From: Beta vulgaris subsp. vulgaris | Lineage: Eukaryota > Streptophyta > Magnoliopsida > Caryophyllales > Amaranthaceae | Direction: 5' to 3' | Assembly (NCBI RefSeq): GCF_026745355.1 | Contig: NC_079210.1 | Location: 7,619,972-7,683,971 of the forward strand | DNA length: 64,000 nucleotides | The notes under the pieces: model-generated | What the model saw: the letters and a program-made list of their open reading frames with translations, nothing else | The model's database searches: none | Told to the model about the DNA's origin: nothing | Part shown: one piece after another, positions 21,814 through 34,506 of the stretch | How positions within the stretch are numbered: position 1 is the stretch's first letter | How the letters are laid out: each line of letters begins with the position of its first letter | Program-made: the position numbers and the translations under genes

Positions 21814-22832
21814 AATAAGAGCAAATTAATCCAAAACAACCATATAACTTACAAAGTTTAGGATTTAACTTTCATAAATATTTAGCAAGTACATAACCTT
21901 AATTTCTACTTTGATCACTGCCGAATTCCATTTCTTAAATTAGTAATAAGATCAAAACATCGAATAAATTCTTCTTCACATTAGGATTACTAAAACATAA
22001 AATTTATTAAACCCTTTTTCTAAAGTTAGTGGAGAAGAAAAGTTTGTCAAGAACTTACAAAAAATATATAGTGTTAATACAAAAAATACATAAGCACAAA
22101 CAAAAGAGAGATTCTCATCTAAACTAAAATTCTATCAAGAACTAAAACATATAGTGTTAATACAGAAGTAAAAATGGCGGTTGAAACTAAAACTAAATTC
22201 TCATCTAAACTGAAATTCTCATCTTAAAATTCGAAAAAATTGAAACTGAAAATCTTATCATTAATACGTTCGGTCCCGAGTTCGACAAAGTTGCGATGTC
22301 GTCGTCTGGCTTTCGACAGGTGTCGTCTGGTGTCTTGCGTCCGGCGGTGCGTCGCTGGTGTCCGGTGGTGCATCAGGTGAGTGATGGCTCAAGAGAGTGA
22401 GAGTGAAGCCTGAAGAGTTGTGAGTAGCGTGGTGAGTGGTGACTAACTCTAAGGGATTATGATTCACAATTTGAATTTTTACTTTTTTTTTTACAGTTGG
22501 GCGTGAGACTTGGGAGTGATGGGTTATATTGGATCATGGCCATTGGGCTTTGGTTTTCAATACTAACTACTAACTCCTAAGTGTTAGAAACATAGAAAAG
22601 GTTTAATTAATAGTCGATACTCATCGGATTTAGATCAGACTCCGGTCAGATCATAAGTTGGGTCGGATGCGGGTCGGACCCTATGAAGGGTCCATGTCCG
22701 AACCACCTCCTATTCAGATTCAGACTTTTTAAATCGGACTCGAATTCAGTCTATTTCTTATCGGACTTGGGTCAGATTTTTCCATCAGATGTAGTCGGAG
22801 TTGGATCGGATTCAGACCCAATTGCCATTCCT
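21814..22832 (-). mobile_element. 5' part of the hAT element with its terminal repeat
   Basis: This is the non-coding 5' side of the hAT relic. The outer end at 22821-22832 reads AGGAATGGCAAT on the minus strand, a hAT-type terminus. Next to it (22600-22820) are clustered TCGGATT and GGGTCGGA words in both orientations, as in hAT subterminal zones. It is inserted in Ty3/gypsy pol. A 69-codon frame at 22261-22467 has no recognisable domain. Confidence 0.65.
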
Positions 22833-22840
22833 AATCAAAT

Positions 22841-24112
22841 CCAAGTGATCTTCCCAACTACCTTGGAAATCAATTGCGCACGCTCTTCACATATCTTCCA
22901 TAGTCTGGTTGGTCCTTTTAGTTTGACCATCGGTCACATGATAAGAAGCAATACTCATCTTCAATGTTATTCCATGACTCAACTGGAAATTTTGCCAAAA
23001 TTTCGAGAGGAATCTCGAATCACGATATGAAATATGGCAGACTTCATGCAATCTCACTACATGCTTGACGTACGTCTTCGTAAGTTGCTCCTTTTTCCAT
23101 GTCTCTTTCATCGGAACAAATACGGCATACTACATGTGATGGTCCAGGATAACCCAAATATTATCATTTTCATTTCTCGTCTTCGACATAGCAGTCACAA
23201 AGTCCATGGATATAGAATCCTACTTCCATCCAGGAACCTCTAAGGATTGAACCTTCCCCATTGGTCTCTTATGTTCTATCTTACTTTCTGACAGGTCAGA
23301 CACTTTGACACAAACTCAGCGACTTCAGGCTTCATATTCGGCCACCAATATATTTCCTTAAGATCCTTATACAATTTGTCACCCCAGGGTGCACATAATA
23401 CGGAGTATTATGTCCCTCAGCCATAAGCCTTCTCTTAAGCTCTTTACATTTTTGGGTACAGACCACCTTCCCTTGAATCTCAAGCTTCCATCATCATGAA
23501 TCTTAAAGTTAAATTCCTTACCTTGCTTCATATTCTCCTTAATCTTTTTTAGGTGCTTGTCTCCAACTTGACCCTCTTTAATCTCATCGAAAACTGACAA
23601 CCCCAATGACAAAGCACTCAATCTTGCCTCGATATCCCCACGTTTTAAAATTTCTAGGCTAATCCTTTGCATATCTCGGCACAACTCCTCGGGAACTACC
23701 AACACATTCATGCTATGGCTTGATTTCCTACTCAAAGCATCGAACAACTACATTCACCTTCCCTTCATGATATTGGATACCTAGGTCATATTCTTTGATC
23801 AACTCTAGCCATCTCCTCTGTCTCATATTGAGATCCTCCTGGGTGAAAATGTCCTTCAAGCTCTTATGGTTAGTAAAGATGTACAAGTTGCTCCATAAAG
23901 GTAATGTCTCCAAACATTCAAGGCTTACACAATAGCAGCTAATTCCAGATCATGGATAGGATAATTAGACTCATACGATTTCAACCGACGTGATGCATAC
24001 GCGATCACCTTCCCATTCTACTACTGGACACACCCAAAACCATTCTCTAAAGCATCACTATATACCTCAAATCCCTCATTTAACCCTGGTTCTAGTATTA
24101 CACAATGTTTGT
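22841..24112 (-). pseudogene. Ty3/gypsy pol relic: RNase H and integrase
   Basis: On the minus strand: PGLNEGFEVYSDAL (about 24070), [20 protein letters not shown] and [20 protein letters not shown] (RNase H, 23750-23890), then [14 protein letters not shown] and the linker to integrase (23380-23740). Integrase core follows with DRDSRFLSKFWQ-like text and a VTDGQTKRTNQTMEDM-like block (22890-23110), matching the D and E catalytic surroundings of chromovirus-like integrases. Frames are broken at several places. The RT core upstream and the C-terminal/LTR part are missing; the former ends at about 24112 and the latter at the hAT boundary. Confidence 0.88.
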
Positions 24113-24347
24113 TTCCTTTTTCTGAGGTGAAACTTTAAAATCTTCGGTAAATTTTCTCATTAATATGTACAATAAAATATACGCATGTAAGATCTTGTCA
24201 ACTTCGCTTAAAGTGTACTTTCGTAATGTCAACTTCATTTTTATACATTTGCTGAATACTGAATTGAAGATATTGAAGATCAAAGGTACGTATTATAGAC
24301 CATACAAAAAAGAAAACAAGTTATATATTATGTGACGGAAGGAGTAA
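24113..24347. mobile_element. Stowaway-like MITE, degenerate
   Basis: The right end is TGACGGAAGGAG followed by TA, matching Stowaway termini (CTCCTTCCGT). The interior (GTAAGATCTTGTCAACTTCG) resembles the interior of the Stowaway at 26199. The left end is diverged, so the limit is approximate. Confidence 0.5.
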
Positions 24348-27300
24348 GATTAAAAACAAATAAAAAGCTTTTTCAAAATCAAAGATAGATAAAAGAAGGG
24401 AAATAATAATAAATGTTATGAACAGTGACTCAGTAGCAGCAGTTGGCATGTTTGTCCAGTAATGGTGAAGGTATCATCTGGATTTATTAATTGATTAATA
24501 ATTAAACTAGTGTTAGTATGTTTTGTCAATGGTTCAGAGTGCTTAACACTAGTAATAAAATACTCTTGTAGCCATGTAGGAAAAACAACTGTTGTATTTC
24601 CGCAATGGATAAAAATAACTGGATCTTTGTCGTTTTTGGATTAATTCTTCGATTTTGCGGATGATGTAGAAAATCTCATATACTCTTGCTTGAGTAGGAT
24701 GAAAGACGGCGGGATCCTTGCAATAAAGATCACATTTTATTATATTAATGAGTATGAAGTAGTGGTCTGGTTCGATTTTGCCATTCACCATTTCTATATT
24801 AGCGCAAATGATTTCTTCATATATCCATTCTTTCCTTTGAATGGAACATCCTGTTGAAAATATATATTGTTGGAATTTTGTGAACTCTTGAAAAAATTTT
24901 GTATCTGGTTCTGGTACTTCGTAAAATTTCCTTATCAAGCCATATTTCCATGTTTAAAAATATGAATCAGTCTTCTGACAATCTCTAGTGGATAGGAAAA
25001 ATTTTCCAGTTTGGTAATATAAAAATATTAATATAGACCGTCCCCATGTTCGTCAAATGTTGTAGGGGAATATTTTTTCTAATGTTAGAAAATTGATATA
25101 CCATGTGTTAAAATTTTCTTATTGTACTTTGTTGATGATGATTTCCTGCATATCGGTTGAAAGTTGATATATTTGAATGATTAGTTCAAATACGAAGAGT
25201 TTGAAAATTGTTTTATCTATTGTAGGTAAAGTATGGGTTTTGGCTATTTGAGTGAGGTTGTTTGATAAGTCTTTTATGGTGGGGGAAAGTTTTTTGAGTA
25301 GATCTTGAATCCCTTGGGCATGAAATTTTAGCTTCTTTTATGTGCGAGGTATAGGTTTTTGGTTTTGGAACTAGAAGATGATTGAGTTTTCTGCATCTGA
25401 AATAATTAAATAAGTAGATATGATTGAAAAATAATTTTGATTAATAGAAAGTAATTTTTAGGAGATTAAATCTTTTGAAATTGAAAAAAATATGATTACA
25501 GCATCCTTTTTGACAAAACGGCTGACTCTTTTGAACAATAAGGGGTTGACTCATTATCTGATTTTATTTGAAGTAGTTTATCTTTACTATGATCAGTAAG
25601 GTTTTGTTATGATGAAGTTTCTAGCTAGTGAATATAAGGCTAAATTTTTTTGTTGAAGGTCTGGACCATGACCACATAATTCATTGGCCTTTTGTTTTAA
25701 GTCAGATTCGTTAGCCTTATGACCTACTCGTCCACACTTATAACAATAAATTGTTTTTTGAAATCTATAATTTTCTTTGGTGGTCTGGTGGGTGCCTTAA
25801 AGGTCTTTTTATAATATGGGTCGTTGTTAATAATTTTTCTAGTTGGTCGAAAATTTTCTCTATATCTCTTTTTGTTGATGGCGGAGGGAGGTTGAATTTT
25901 GGGTAATCCAAATGCAGCACAAAAACTTCCTAATTCTCTACGTCTTTCCCTATTTTAATTTCAGAAGAATATTTAATTTGAATTTCTAATTCTTGACACA
26001 AAGCAATTGCTTCTTTTTTAACAAAAGAAAATATTTGTCCATAAGTCATACTATCATATGGAATTTCATCTTGACCTGCACTTTCTCTTAATTTTAGAAA
26101 TATTCTTTGAGAAAATAGGGATAGAAGACCAGATATAAACCTTTCTTTCCAAAAAGATTGATTGCAATCACCTCGTCTGAAAATATTACTAAGGAATACT
26201 CCCTCCGTTTCATTTTAATCTACACACTTTGACATTTTACACTATTCACAAATTTCACTTTGACCATCATTTGTGATTTATACGCTGATGAAAATATAGT
26301 CATGTGGGATCTTGTTAGATTCATCATAACATGTATTTTATTAATATGTACTTTTTATAATATTTACAAATACAAAACTAAAGATATACGTCCTCAAAGT
26401 TTTGCATTGGCATGCGTGAAAAGTGTAAGTGTGTAGATTAAAATGAAACGGAGGGAGTACATCTTTATACCAGCGATAATCATCTAGTGTAGGACACCAA
26501 ATATTAGTAAGGACTACTTGGTTTGTTGACATTTCTTCCTTTGGATTACCAATAAAATGCATATGAATCATATTAATAAAAATCGAGCTTCCATCTAAAG
26601 CTTGTTGTTCATTTTCTATTTTGACGTGATTAAATATTTGAACTTTAGTTTCCATATTAATACTATAGTCCCATCAATTTCTTAATTGACCAGTAAAACC
26701 AGTTGTGAGAAAATCTATAATAGTATGTTCTTGACAATTCCTTGACCTATAAGTAGTTATGGCCATAGTCATTTCGTAAAGAACATTTAATATTTCATAT
26801 TATGATTTTCCATCAATTATCCATTCATAAACTGCAAGTCCATCATATTGTGAGTCTCTGAATTTATGTCGTTCTTCATATTGAATATCTAGTGGAGTAG
26901 GTCTAGTATATTAATTTCTACTAGGGACATTTTTCCAAGAACTATTATTTATTTTATTAATTTCATTTTCTTCATCATCAGAATTGATTATTTTTTTGGG
27001 ACTGTATTTATCTAAAACCTTAATATTATTTGTTGATTTAGAAGTACTTAGGTTAGATAATTTTTCTTCAATCTTACTAATTAAAGGAGTTGTTTTTTCA
27101 GGTAAATTAAGAGATTTTTGACGATATATAGGAATACTTGAAGTATTAATATGTGGAGCAGCTATGTCAAAGGGAAATTTTGTTTCTTTTTTATTTATAG
27201 ATAATGTTCCTAGTTTAGATGTAATGTCATCAATATCAGGAGATTTTTTGGATTCTAGTTGCGTAGATAACAACCCTATTTGTTTTGAAATGGTATAGTA

Positions 27301-28078
27301 GTGAGAGGTTGATTTGAATAATTATTTTTGGTGATATTTTTTTTTTATGTCACCTAAACTAGCAGAGGAGGAGTTTTCATCTTCTCTACCTCTTTTGAAA
27401 GGAGCCATAACAAAAGATCCTTCATTATTAATAACTTGAATTTCGGTTAAGGGAGGATGAATAGATTTAATTATACTTCCGTCTTTTAAAGTCCAACTTT
27501 GAACCAAACTACTTGTCATGTTTATTTGATTTTTATTGAAAGAATAAAATACATTATTTTTTATGGTATAAGTTGAAAACCATGTGAAAAAGGAATATTA
27601 ATTTCTAATTTTTTCATATCAGAAATCCATTCAAGTCTGACATGATTGATCAAAACATCCAAAGAACCAATCTTTTTTATCATTATTTTCTTTTGAATAA
27701 AAGTCATTATGAATATAAATTATGTCTATTTGAAATTCCTTTTTAATAACATTAATAGAGGAAAAGGTAGGTGGTTTCATGGCTAAAGAAGTAGGTAAAT
27801 TTGAGTTAGTAGAAGATTCTCCTACTGGTTCATGTATTCGGTTTTAATAGCGGAATTTTGAAGATTCTTCAAATTTTAAATTTTTAGAAGCAGACATTCG
27901 AGGATTGTTAAATGAGTTTTCTTCGTATGAAGGTCTAGCACTTTCATAAGAAGTTGATGGTCTAGCCTTTTCAAAATTAGTACCTAACTTTATTATTACT
28001 TGACCATCAGGTAAACATGCATATCAAATTTTATAATCGTATTGTTTATTAATATATTTCCTTCATTCTTTTTTTAAT
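24348..28078 (-). pseudogene. Caulimovirid-like movement/coat protein region, decayed endogenous copy
   Basis: Minus-strand remnants follow one order. 27322-28070 has an N-terminal region with SWTLKDGSIIKSIHPPLTE (near 27480), 26911-27273 is a Ser/Lys/Asn-rich linker, and 26460-26800 has a TTGFTGQLRN-like block and the DYRWYKDV block. After the Stowaway come RFISGLLSLFSQRIFLKLRE and YDSMTYGQIFSFVKKEAIAL (about 26030-26160), and a zinc-knuckle-like CYKCGRVGHKANES (about 25700) in which the last Cys is Ser. These blocks are typical of the movement-to-coat part of plant pararetrovirus-like sequences in plant genomes. The sequence is broken by many stops and shifts and by a MITE. No RT is visible here. 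The region 24549-24938 holds one more open frame of 129 codons without a recognised domain. An alternative is an LTR retroelement gag with related motifs. Confidence 0.55.
26199..26457. mobile_element. Stowaway MITE
   Basis: Perfect terminal inverted repeats CTCCCTCCGTTTCATTTTAA at both ends, flanked by TA (26197-26198 and 26458-26459). It sits inside the coat-like block, and the reading phase of the host sequence is kept if the MITE and one TA are removed, so it landed in formerly continuous coding sequence. Confidence 0.95.
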
Positions 28079-28885
28079 CACTACAACAAAAACTGAATTG
28101 GCAACCACATGTTGAAAAGTGGTTGCTAAACTTGTGTTGTTGGTTGCTATTATTGATGAGCAACGAATGTATAAACTTTTTCGTTGCCAATATAACAACT
28201 GATTTACTTTCCCTTGCTATTATAGCAACTAATTTGAATTTTTAGTAGCCAATATAACAATCTAACCAAATCGTTGCTAATTGGCAACCAAATTCCTATT
28301 TTTCGTTGCCAAGCTAATGTTGCTAGAGTTTTAAATGGTTGCTAATTGGCAACCAAAATAAAATGGTTGCTAATATTTATTTTGGCTACTAAAAATTTAT
28401 ATTCGTTGCTATTTTAACAACCAAAACTATAATTTCGTTGCTATTTAGCAACCAAAACTATAATTTCGTTGCCATATGTAACATCTATGAATATTTTAAG
28501 AGCAATTGTTATACTAGTTATTTGAATAACATGCATCTTTCTATTAGGGAGCTCATATGTTAAGATATTTCATGGGTGACCTTTTGGGAAGTTGGGATGG
28601 ATACCAAAGTTATTAAATTTCGTTGCTATCAACAAAAATTAATAATTTAGTTGCTATTTAGCAACGAAAATGAAAAATTGGTTGATATTTAGCAACGAAT
28701 TTGTAGTTGGTTGCTAAAAGGGCAACTAAATTTACTTCTTTTTCGTTGCTAAATACAATTGGCGAATGAACCTTTAGCAACCAACCATTTTGGTTGCCAA
28801 TTTATTTGGTAACAACATTAGCAACCATTTTTGGACATTTAGCGACGAAAATGGCTAGTTGCTAAATCCACTTATTTTTGTAGTG
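28079..28885. mobile_element. CACTA MITE (GGTTGCTAA/TTGGCAACC family)
   Basis: Left end CACTACAACAAAAACTGAAT, right end ending in TTATTTTTGTAGTG, with target copies AAT at 28076-28078 and 28886-28888. The 807 bp are full of TTGGCAACCA and TGGTTGCTAA words in facing pairs. Only about 28480-28620 lacks them. There is no coding capacity. Confidence 0.93.
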
Positions 28886-29767
28886 AATTGCAACATTGCC
28901 CTTGTTTGGATGTCATATTAATTGCAATATTTCATTATTTGGTAATATACTCTCTTTATATGTCTTCTATCACATGGATCCTACTTTTCCTTATCCCAAT
29001 TTATATATATATATATCTCTCTTCTTCACATGGGGTTCTTAAGATTCACGCCAATGAGATATGTTTTAATTATTATAGAACAAAAAAAGTATATTTTAAT
29101 TTTTTTTTTTTAAAGTATCACAATTACAAAAATTGCCATCTAGTTATAATAATTTCAGATAACATAAGATAAAGATAAGTTATAGATAAGATCAAATAAG
29201 ATAAGATAAGTTCAGATAGATAAGATAAGGTAAGAAAAAGACAAGTTCAGGAATTAGGCCCAAATTACGATTTTGGGCATAGATCAGTGGTAAACAGACA
29301 CAAAAAATCTGACTGCAAGATAAGGTAAGTTTAGATAAGATAAAATAAATTCCGATAAGATAAGGTATGATATGATAAGGTACGATATGATAAGTTTAGA
29401 AAAGATAAAATAAGATAAGTTCAAATAAGTCAAAATAAGTTGAATAAACAGACCTTAAGGCACTAAACTTTACCACCTTATGCTTTTTTTTCTTTGAATT
29501 TTACTCTTCTTTTATTTTTATTGAAGTCGAAAAGGCTAGATAATATTTGGAATATTACCACCTTATATTATTTGATTTGCTAAAAATGACCACCTTGAAT
29601 CATAACGGTGTTTAATCTCGATTCAAACCTATTAGCAGTTTTAAGAATCTGTAATATCCCTCAATTAAGGATATGCTTTGAATAAAAGGTATGAGCAACC
29701 TATTTTCAGATGTTGATGAGAGAAATCTCAATTTGAGATTTATTTCCATGAGTGAGCGCTTGGTTTA
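28886..29767. other. Gene-free AT-rich spacer with GATAA repeats
   Basis: No coding sequence. 29165-29440 is a degenerate simple repeat of GATAA, with spacer words such as AGTTCA. 29000-29020 is a short TA tract. Confidence 0.7.
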
Positions 29768-30757
29768 CAATTAGTAGATTATGTACCAAGGTGTAGCGAT
29801 GAGCATCCTACATCAGCTCCAAAACGCAAGGCAATAAGAATGAAACACACCATTCAATATGCAAAAAAGTAATTATTTGACAGCTAATGTACATTCCCAT
29901 TACATCCAATGTACATGTCAAAAATACAAAAAGTAACTGATTTGACATTTACTGTTACCATTAATAACTGATTTGAGTCCCCCCATATACTGTTCACCAC
30001 TTCTCTCTTTCTACACTCAACCTCCTTGTACATTCTTGGCTTCGTGGTTGTTCATTAACAAAATCAAAATGTACAACGACATCCCCCCAGCTGAAAGTAA
30101 CCCAATTCCTGAAGCTGATGTCAAGTGAGTAATTGCAATCTTTGTACACTAGGTGTGTTGATGTTTGTTCACTAATGAAATTCAATATGTCAATTACAGT
30201 CTCATACCGAAATTCACCACTTCTCTCTTTTCCACACTCAACCTCCTTGTACATCCTTGGCTTCATGGTGTTCATTAATAAAATCAAAATGTACAATGAC
30301 AATCCCCCAGCTGAAATAACCCAATTCATGAAGTTGATGTCAAGTGAGTAATTGCAATCTTTGTACACTGGTGTGTTATGTTTGTTCAGTAATGAAATTC
30401 AATATGTACAATTACAGTCCCATACCGAAATATGTCAAGTGAGTAATTTCCATTCTTTGTACACTGGTGTGTTTGATGTTTGTTCACTAATGAAATTCAA
30501 TATGTACAATTACATTCTCATACCGAAATTCAATAAAATCACAATGTACATTGATGGTCATGCTTTGATCACTGAAAATCCCTAAATGTACACTCGTAGA
30601 TTATTGTACACCAAACCATATGCATTTGTACATTAAAAAAATTGTTTCACGTGATGAGAGAGAAAGAGCTGGTCCACTTTCAAAAATATTGCCAAAAGTC
30701 AACCACATGGGCAAGGTGTAGGATGCTCATCCTACACCTCGGTGCAGGATCTAATTT
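29768..30757. mobile_element. MULE-like non-autonomous element with internal tandem repeats
   Basis: A 12-bp direct repeat, GCGCTTGGTTTA, lies at 29756-29767 and 30758-30769. The ends are imperfect inverted repeats of about 45 bp sharing GGTGTAGGATGAGCATCCTA. The interior has a 220-bp unit (copies from about 29993 and 30213) with TGTACA-rich words, and a partial third copy after 30430 at a shorter spacing. The size of the duplication suggests Mutator-like, though 12 bp is at the upper edge. No transposase is present. Confidence 0.7.
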
Positions 30758-30769
30758 GCGCTTGGTTTA

Positions 30770-31313
30770 GGGTATAAACATAAATCGAGGAGAGAGAAGA
30801 TGTAAATAAGGGGGAGAGGAACTATGTGTCAAGTGGGCCTCACTTTGGCATAAAATCTATCGAAAAACGATTTAAGGTGATTTTTAGCGAGTTATAAAAT
30901 ATAAAGTGGTAACATTTAAAGAAAAAATGTATAAGTGGGTACAAGTACAATACAAAACGTGGTAAAAAAATAAATAATTCTTAGGCATATACTACTATTA
31001 CTCTCTTTTCCAAAATCAATTTGGAGTAGGGTCCTAAGTCCTTATCAAAGTTCTTATCTAATTTGAATAGAGTTCAGTTAGAAAGAAATAAAAAGGCAGT
31101 GAATCAACCTAATAAAATAGGCTTTTAAAAATAATTACCTGATCAATTTGAGGTTGGGTCCCCAATCTTGATCATTAATTGTATTATTCAAGCCCATTTT
31201 TTTGACATCCCAGTCAATTATTGTTGATGATAAATTGCATTTCTTTATTATTTATAATAAATATTTTCTAAGATAAAAGATATTATGAAAATAAGATTTT
31301 ATCTTCTTAGATA
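30770..31313. other. Gene-free spacer
   Basis: AT-rich sequence without a credible open frame, repeat or recognisable element on either strand. Confidence 0.6.
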
Positions 31314-31541
31314 CTCCCTCCGTCCTCTATTAGTTTACCCCTTTCTTTTACATAGAGTTTTAGGAGAAATAATGTTGTGGGTCATAGAAAGAAAGAGAAA
31401 TTATTATTTTATATTAAAGTTGAATGCATGTGTGATGAAAAGTTTATGGTCCCATTCCAAAAGTAGCAAAAAAAAAGGGGGTAAATTAACAAGGGACACC
31501 CTTAAAAAGAATACGGGTAAACTAATAGAGGACGGAGGGAG
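31314..31541. mobile_element. Stowaway MITE
   Basis: Termini CTCCCTCCGTCCTCTATTAG in inverted orientation at both ends, flanked by TA at 31312-31313 and 31542-31543. 228 bp, non-coding. Confidence 0.95.
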
Positions 31542-31802
31542 TAGTTGATTTCCGAATTAGAATGATAAAAGCTAAAGAAGGATAAAACGATTATTTTAAG
31601 ATTGGATAAATAATTAAACCCGATTAGATCTGCGGTTGCGTGACGTGCACCTTGTTGCGTCCTGTGCACCAGTGGTGTGCACGCGCAACCTTTGAATAGT
31701 CAACAAAAGCCTGAGACGCGCAGGTAGAATGCTTATGCGCACTACCATGCGCACGACGCATCACTGTTGCGCACGACGCATCACTGGTGCGTGTTGTGTG
31801 TC
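31542..31802. other. Spacer with a GC-rich TGCGCACGACGCATCAC repeat
   Basis: 31620-31800 is much richer in G, C and CpG than its surroundings. It repeats GCGCACGACGCATCACT and GTGCACC words in both orientations. Matching text (TTGCACACCGCGCAACG) resumes at 35464, so the LTR-like element between them split one block. Confidence 0.6.
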
Positions 31803-33919
31803 TGCAACACCCCGACCTCTAAGCATATTTATTAGGTTAATTAATCTTGATTATTAGCAGCGGAAGACCTTGCATTTGGTCGGTGCGTTATTGTCGTACC
31901 TTTCGTTAGGAAAATATAAGGCAACATACTTTCATAATTCTAACATATGATAATGTGAAAACTTAAACATACTAGATAATAAAAAGATTAAAGTAAAACG
32001 GAGTTAATTTTAATTAAGCTAAGTGATAACTTAGGTTACAAAAACTATAAGTATTTCAATCATTTTAAGATCAATTCCTCACTTCTAAGTCATTCCATCA
32101 TCCCCATCGGTACCTAAAACAGAAAAATAAAATGTCATGAGCCGAGGCCCAGTAACATACTACTCTAACAACGTAAATTCATTTTAACTCATTTTATTTG
32201 CAAATAGAGAGGAGAGAATATAGTCAAACCATTTTATAATTTATATAAGGAATTTAAAAGGAAGATTTGTATTGTCATTCATCATTATATCATAGTAATT
32301 ATCAGAAATCTTCTTTTGGTTACTTGGCGAGTACAATCAAAGGCTAAGCCATCGAGAAAATTTGTCCCCGATCAGAAGGTGGCATAAAGCCATACATCAT
32401 AACATAAGACAGAGCCACCAAGGACCTTTGTCCTCCATCAGAAGGTGGCATATAATGCCAAACATAATGCGGGTATCACCAAGGACATTGTCTCCCATCA
32501 GAAGGTGGCGTTGCCGCCATATAACAGAATGACACATATACGGTCCACAAAACATAATAATGCCATAAACCATCTTTCACTTTCATTTATCATGTTTCAT
32601 GATTTTAAAATATATTTCATAACACGTCTTTTTGAGCATCATGAAAACCAATTTATTATAACAACATCATCATAAACATCATTTAACAAAGCATTGCATA
32701 TCTCGTAATCCATGAATACATATCATCAAAACTTTATGTAAAAGCATCATAAAATATAGTTGGAAGGGGAGTGAGGGTGTTAGCAGTAGACATTACCTCG
32801 AGTCGTAATCGTTATACTTGGTAGCTAGGAGAGGCTTGTAATATCCCTTTTCCTTTCTAATTTATTCAAGACTTAATAAAGGACAACTTATTAATATTTT
32901 ATTATAGATTTTAAGCTCCAAGATCCATTTCCATCATGTGCACATTATAGGAAGTACTTTAATATGAATTACTAGAGTGTATGAATTAATGGTTATGGAA
33001 TCTCAATATCACTATTTATTACTTAAACAATAATTCTTGACTTTACTAACTTGCTCACAAATTACATGTCTTTTTTAGTTAATAGATAACACATTTATCA
33101 TGAGTTCCAAGTCCAACTTATGTAAAATTATTTAATAATAACTACTACTAATAAGATTCATATGGAATTCATGCTTAATAACATAAATGTGTTATTATAG
33201 AACTTTCATATTTTAATTAGACTTTTAACACTAAAGTAGTTATCTAATTAATTATTAGATTTTAAATTTGTACTAGTGTTATTTTCAACTAGTTAGTGTC
33301 CATGTATTAGTGACTTACTTAATTTACAACTTAAGAAGTGATATTCATTTTATCATGCTAAAAAGCGAGAGTAAAATAATTCATTACTTAGAATAAGCTT
33401 ACTAACATTATACTTATAATCCAGGTTTACTTAATTAGTATTACTTTATAATACATAAACTTAAGTTATAACTTTGTGAGCATGAAACTATAACTTAGTT
33501 AACCAAAAAGGCCCTTTATATAATAAAGGTGTAATAATAGTGATTATGTTATAATAAACTTTAAACTATAATTAGGTTGTACAATTATTTCATGATTTAT
33601 TAATTAAGTTTAAGTCAAATCAAATTAATTTATTAATTATTCTAAGTCTCTATATTTATATTAAACTTGCAAGATTAAAGATACCGTTATTCATAAATAG
33701 TTTTATTAGCTAATATGAATTTCAACTACAAATGAAGATTTCAACCTTAATTAGTTAATTAGTCTAGTAGCCCATCTACTAAAATATCATGAGGTGGGTC
33801 AATTAGATTAATTACTAAGGTCAAAATAACAAAGAAACTAATTACTTTTTATTTTTGGTTAAAAAGGCATAGCATAGCATTAATAAGTCAAGTTAGGGCT
33901 TAAAACACCCATTACAATG

Positions 33920-34506
33920 AGGGATGGCAATGGATTATGGACCCGCCAGACCCGCTAGGACCCGACTCATTTATAAGGGTCTGGGTCCAGAAATTTTAGA
34001 CCTAATGGATCTGGGTCGGGTCTGTGTCCTGAAGAGCATGGGTCGGGTCTGGGTCCACATATGCTTGACCCAGACCCGCCCCGCGGACCCATTTTCATAT
34101 TAGAAATTTGCTTTTTACCTAAATTTTAAGTTTATGAGTTGTGATTTTGTGAACTCGTTAGTGTTGTAACTCCACTAAGACATGTAACTTTATAAGTGTA
34201 ACATTTTAATATTTTATGAGTTAATTCTTAAAATTTTATTTAGAAAATGCTTTGACCATGGATACAAGAACCTATATATATTAGGGCGAAATTTTTTAAT
34301 TACATATATTCAAAAATGTGATGAAAACTTAAAACTACGAAGGACCCATTTAGGACCCATGGACCTGCTAGACCCAGCGGATCTGAGTCTAGGTATGAAA
34401 AATCTAGACCCAACGGATCTGAGGCGGGTCTGGGTTTGTGAAAAATAAACGGGTCAGGGTCTGGGTCCAGGTGGACCCAACCCAGACCCGCCCCATTGCC
34501 ATCCCT
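33920..34506. mobile_element. Non-autonomous hAT element
   Basis: Termini AGGGATGGCAATGG and CCATTGCCATCCCT are inverted repeats. The flanking octamers TTACAATG (33912-33919) and TTATAATC (34507-34514) match at six of eight positions, as expected for an old hAT target duplication. Subterminal zones hold many GGGTCTGGGTCC and GACCCGCC words. Confidence 0.82.
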
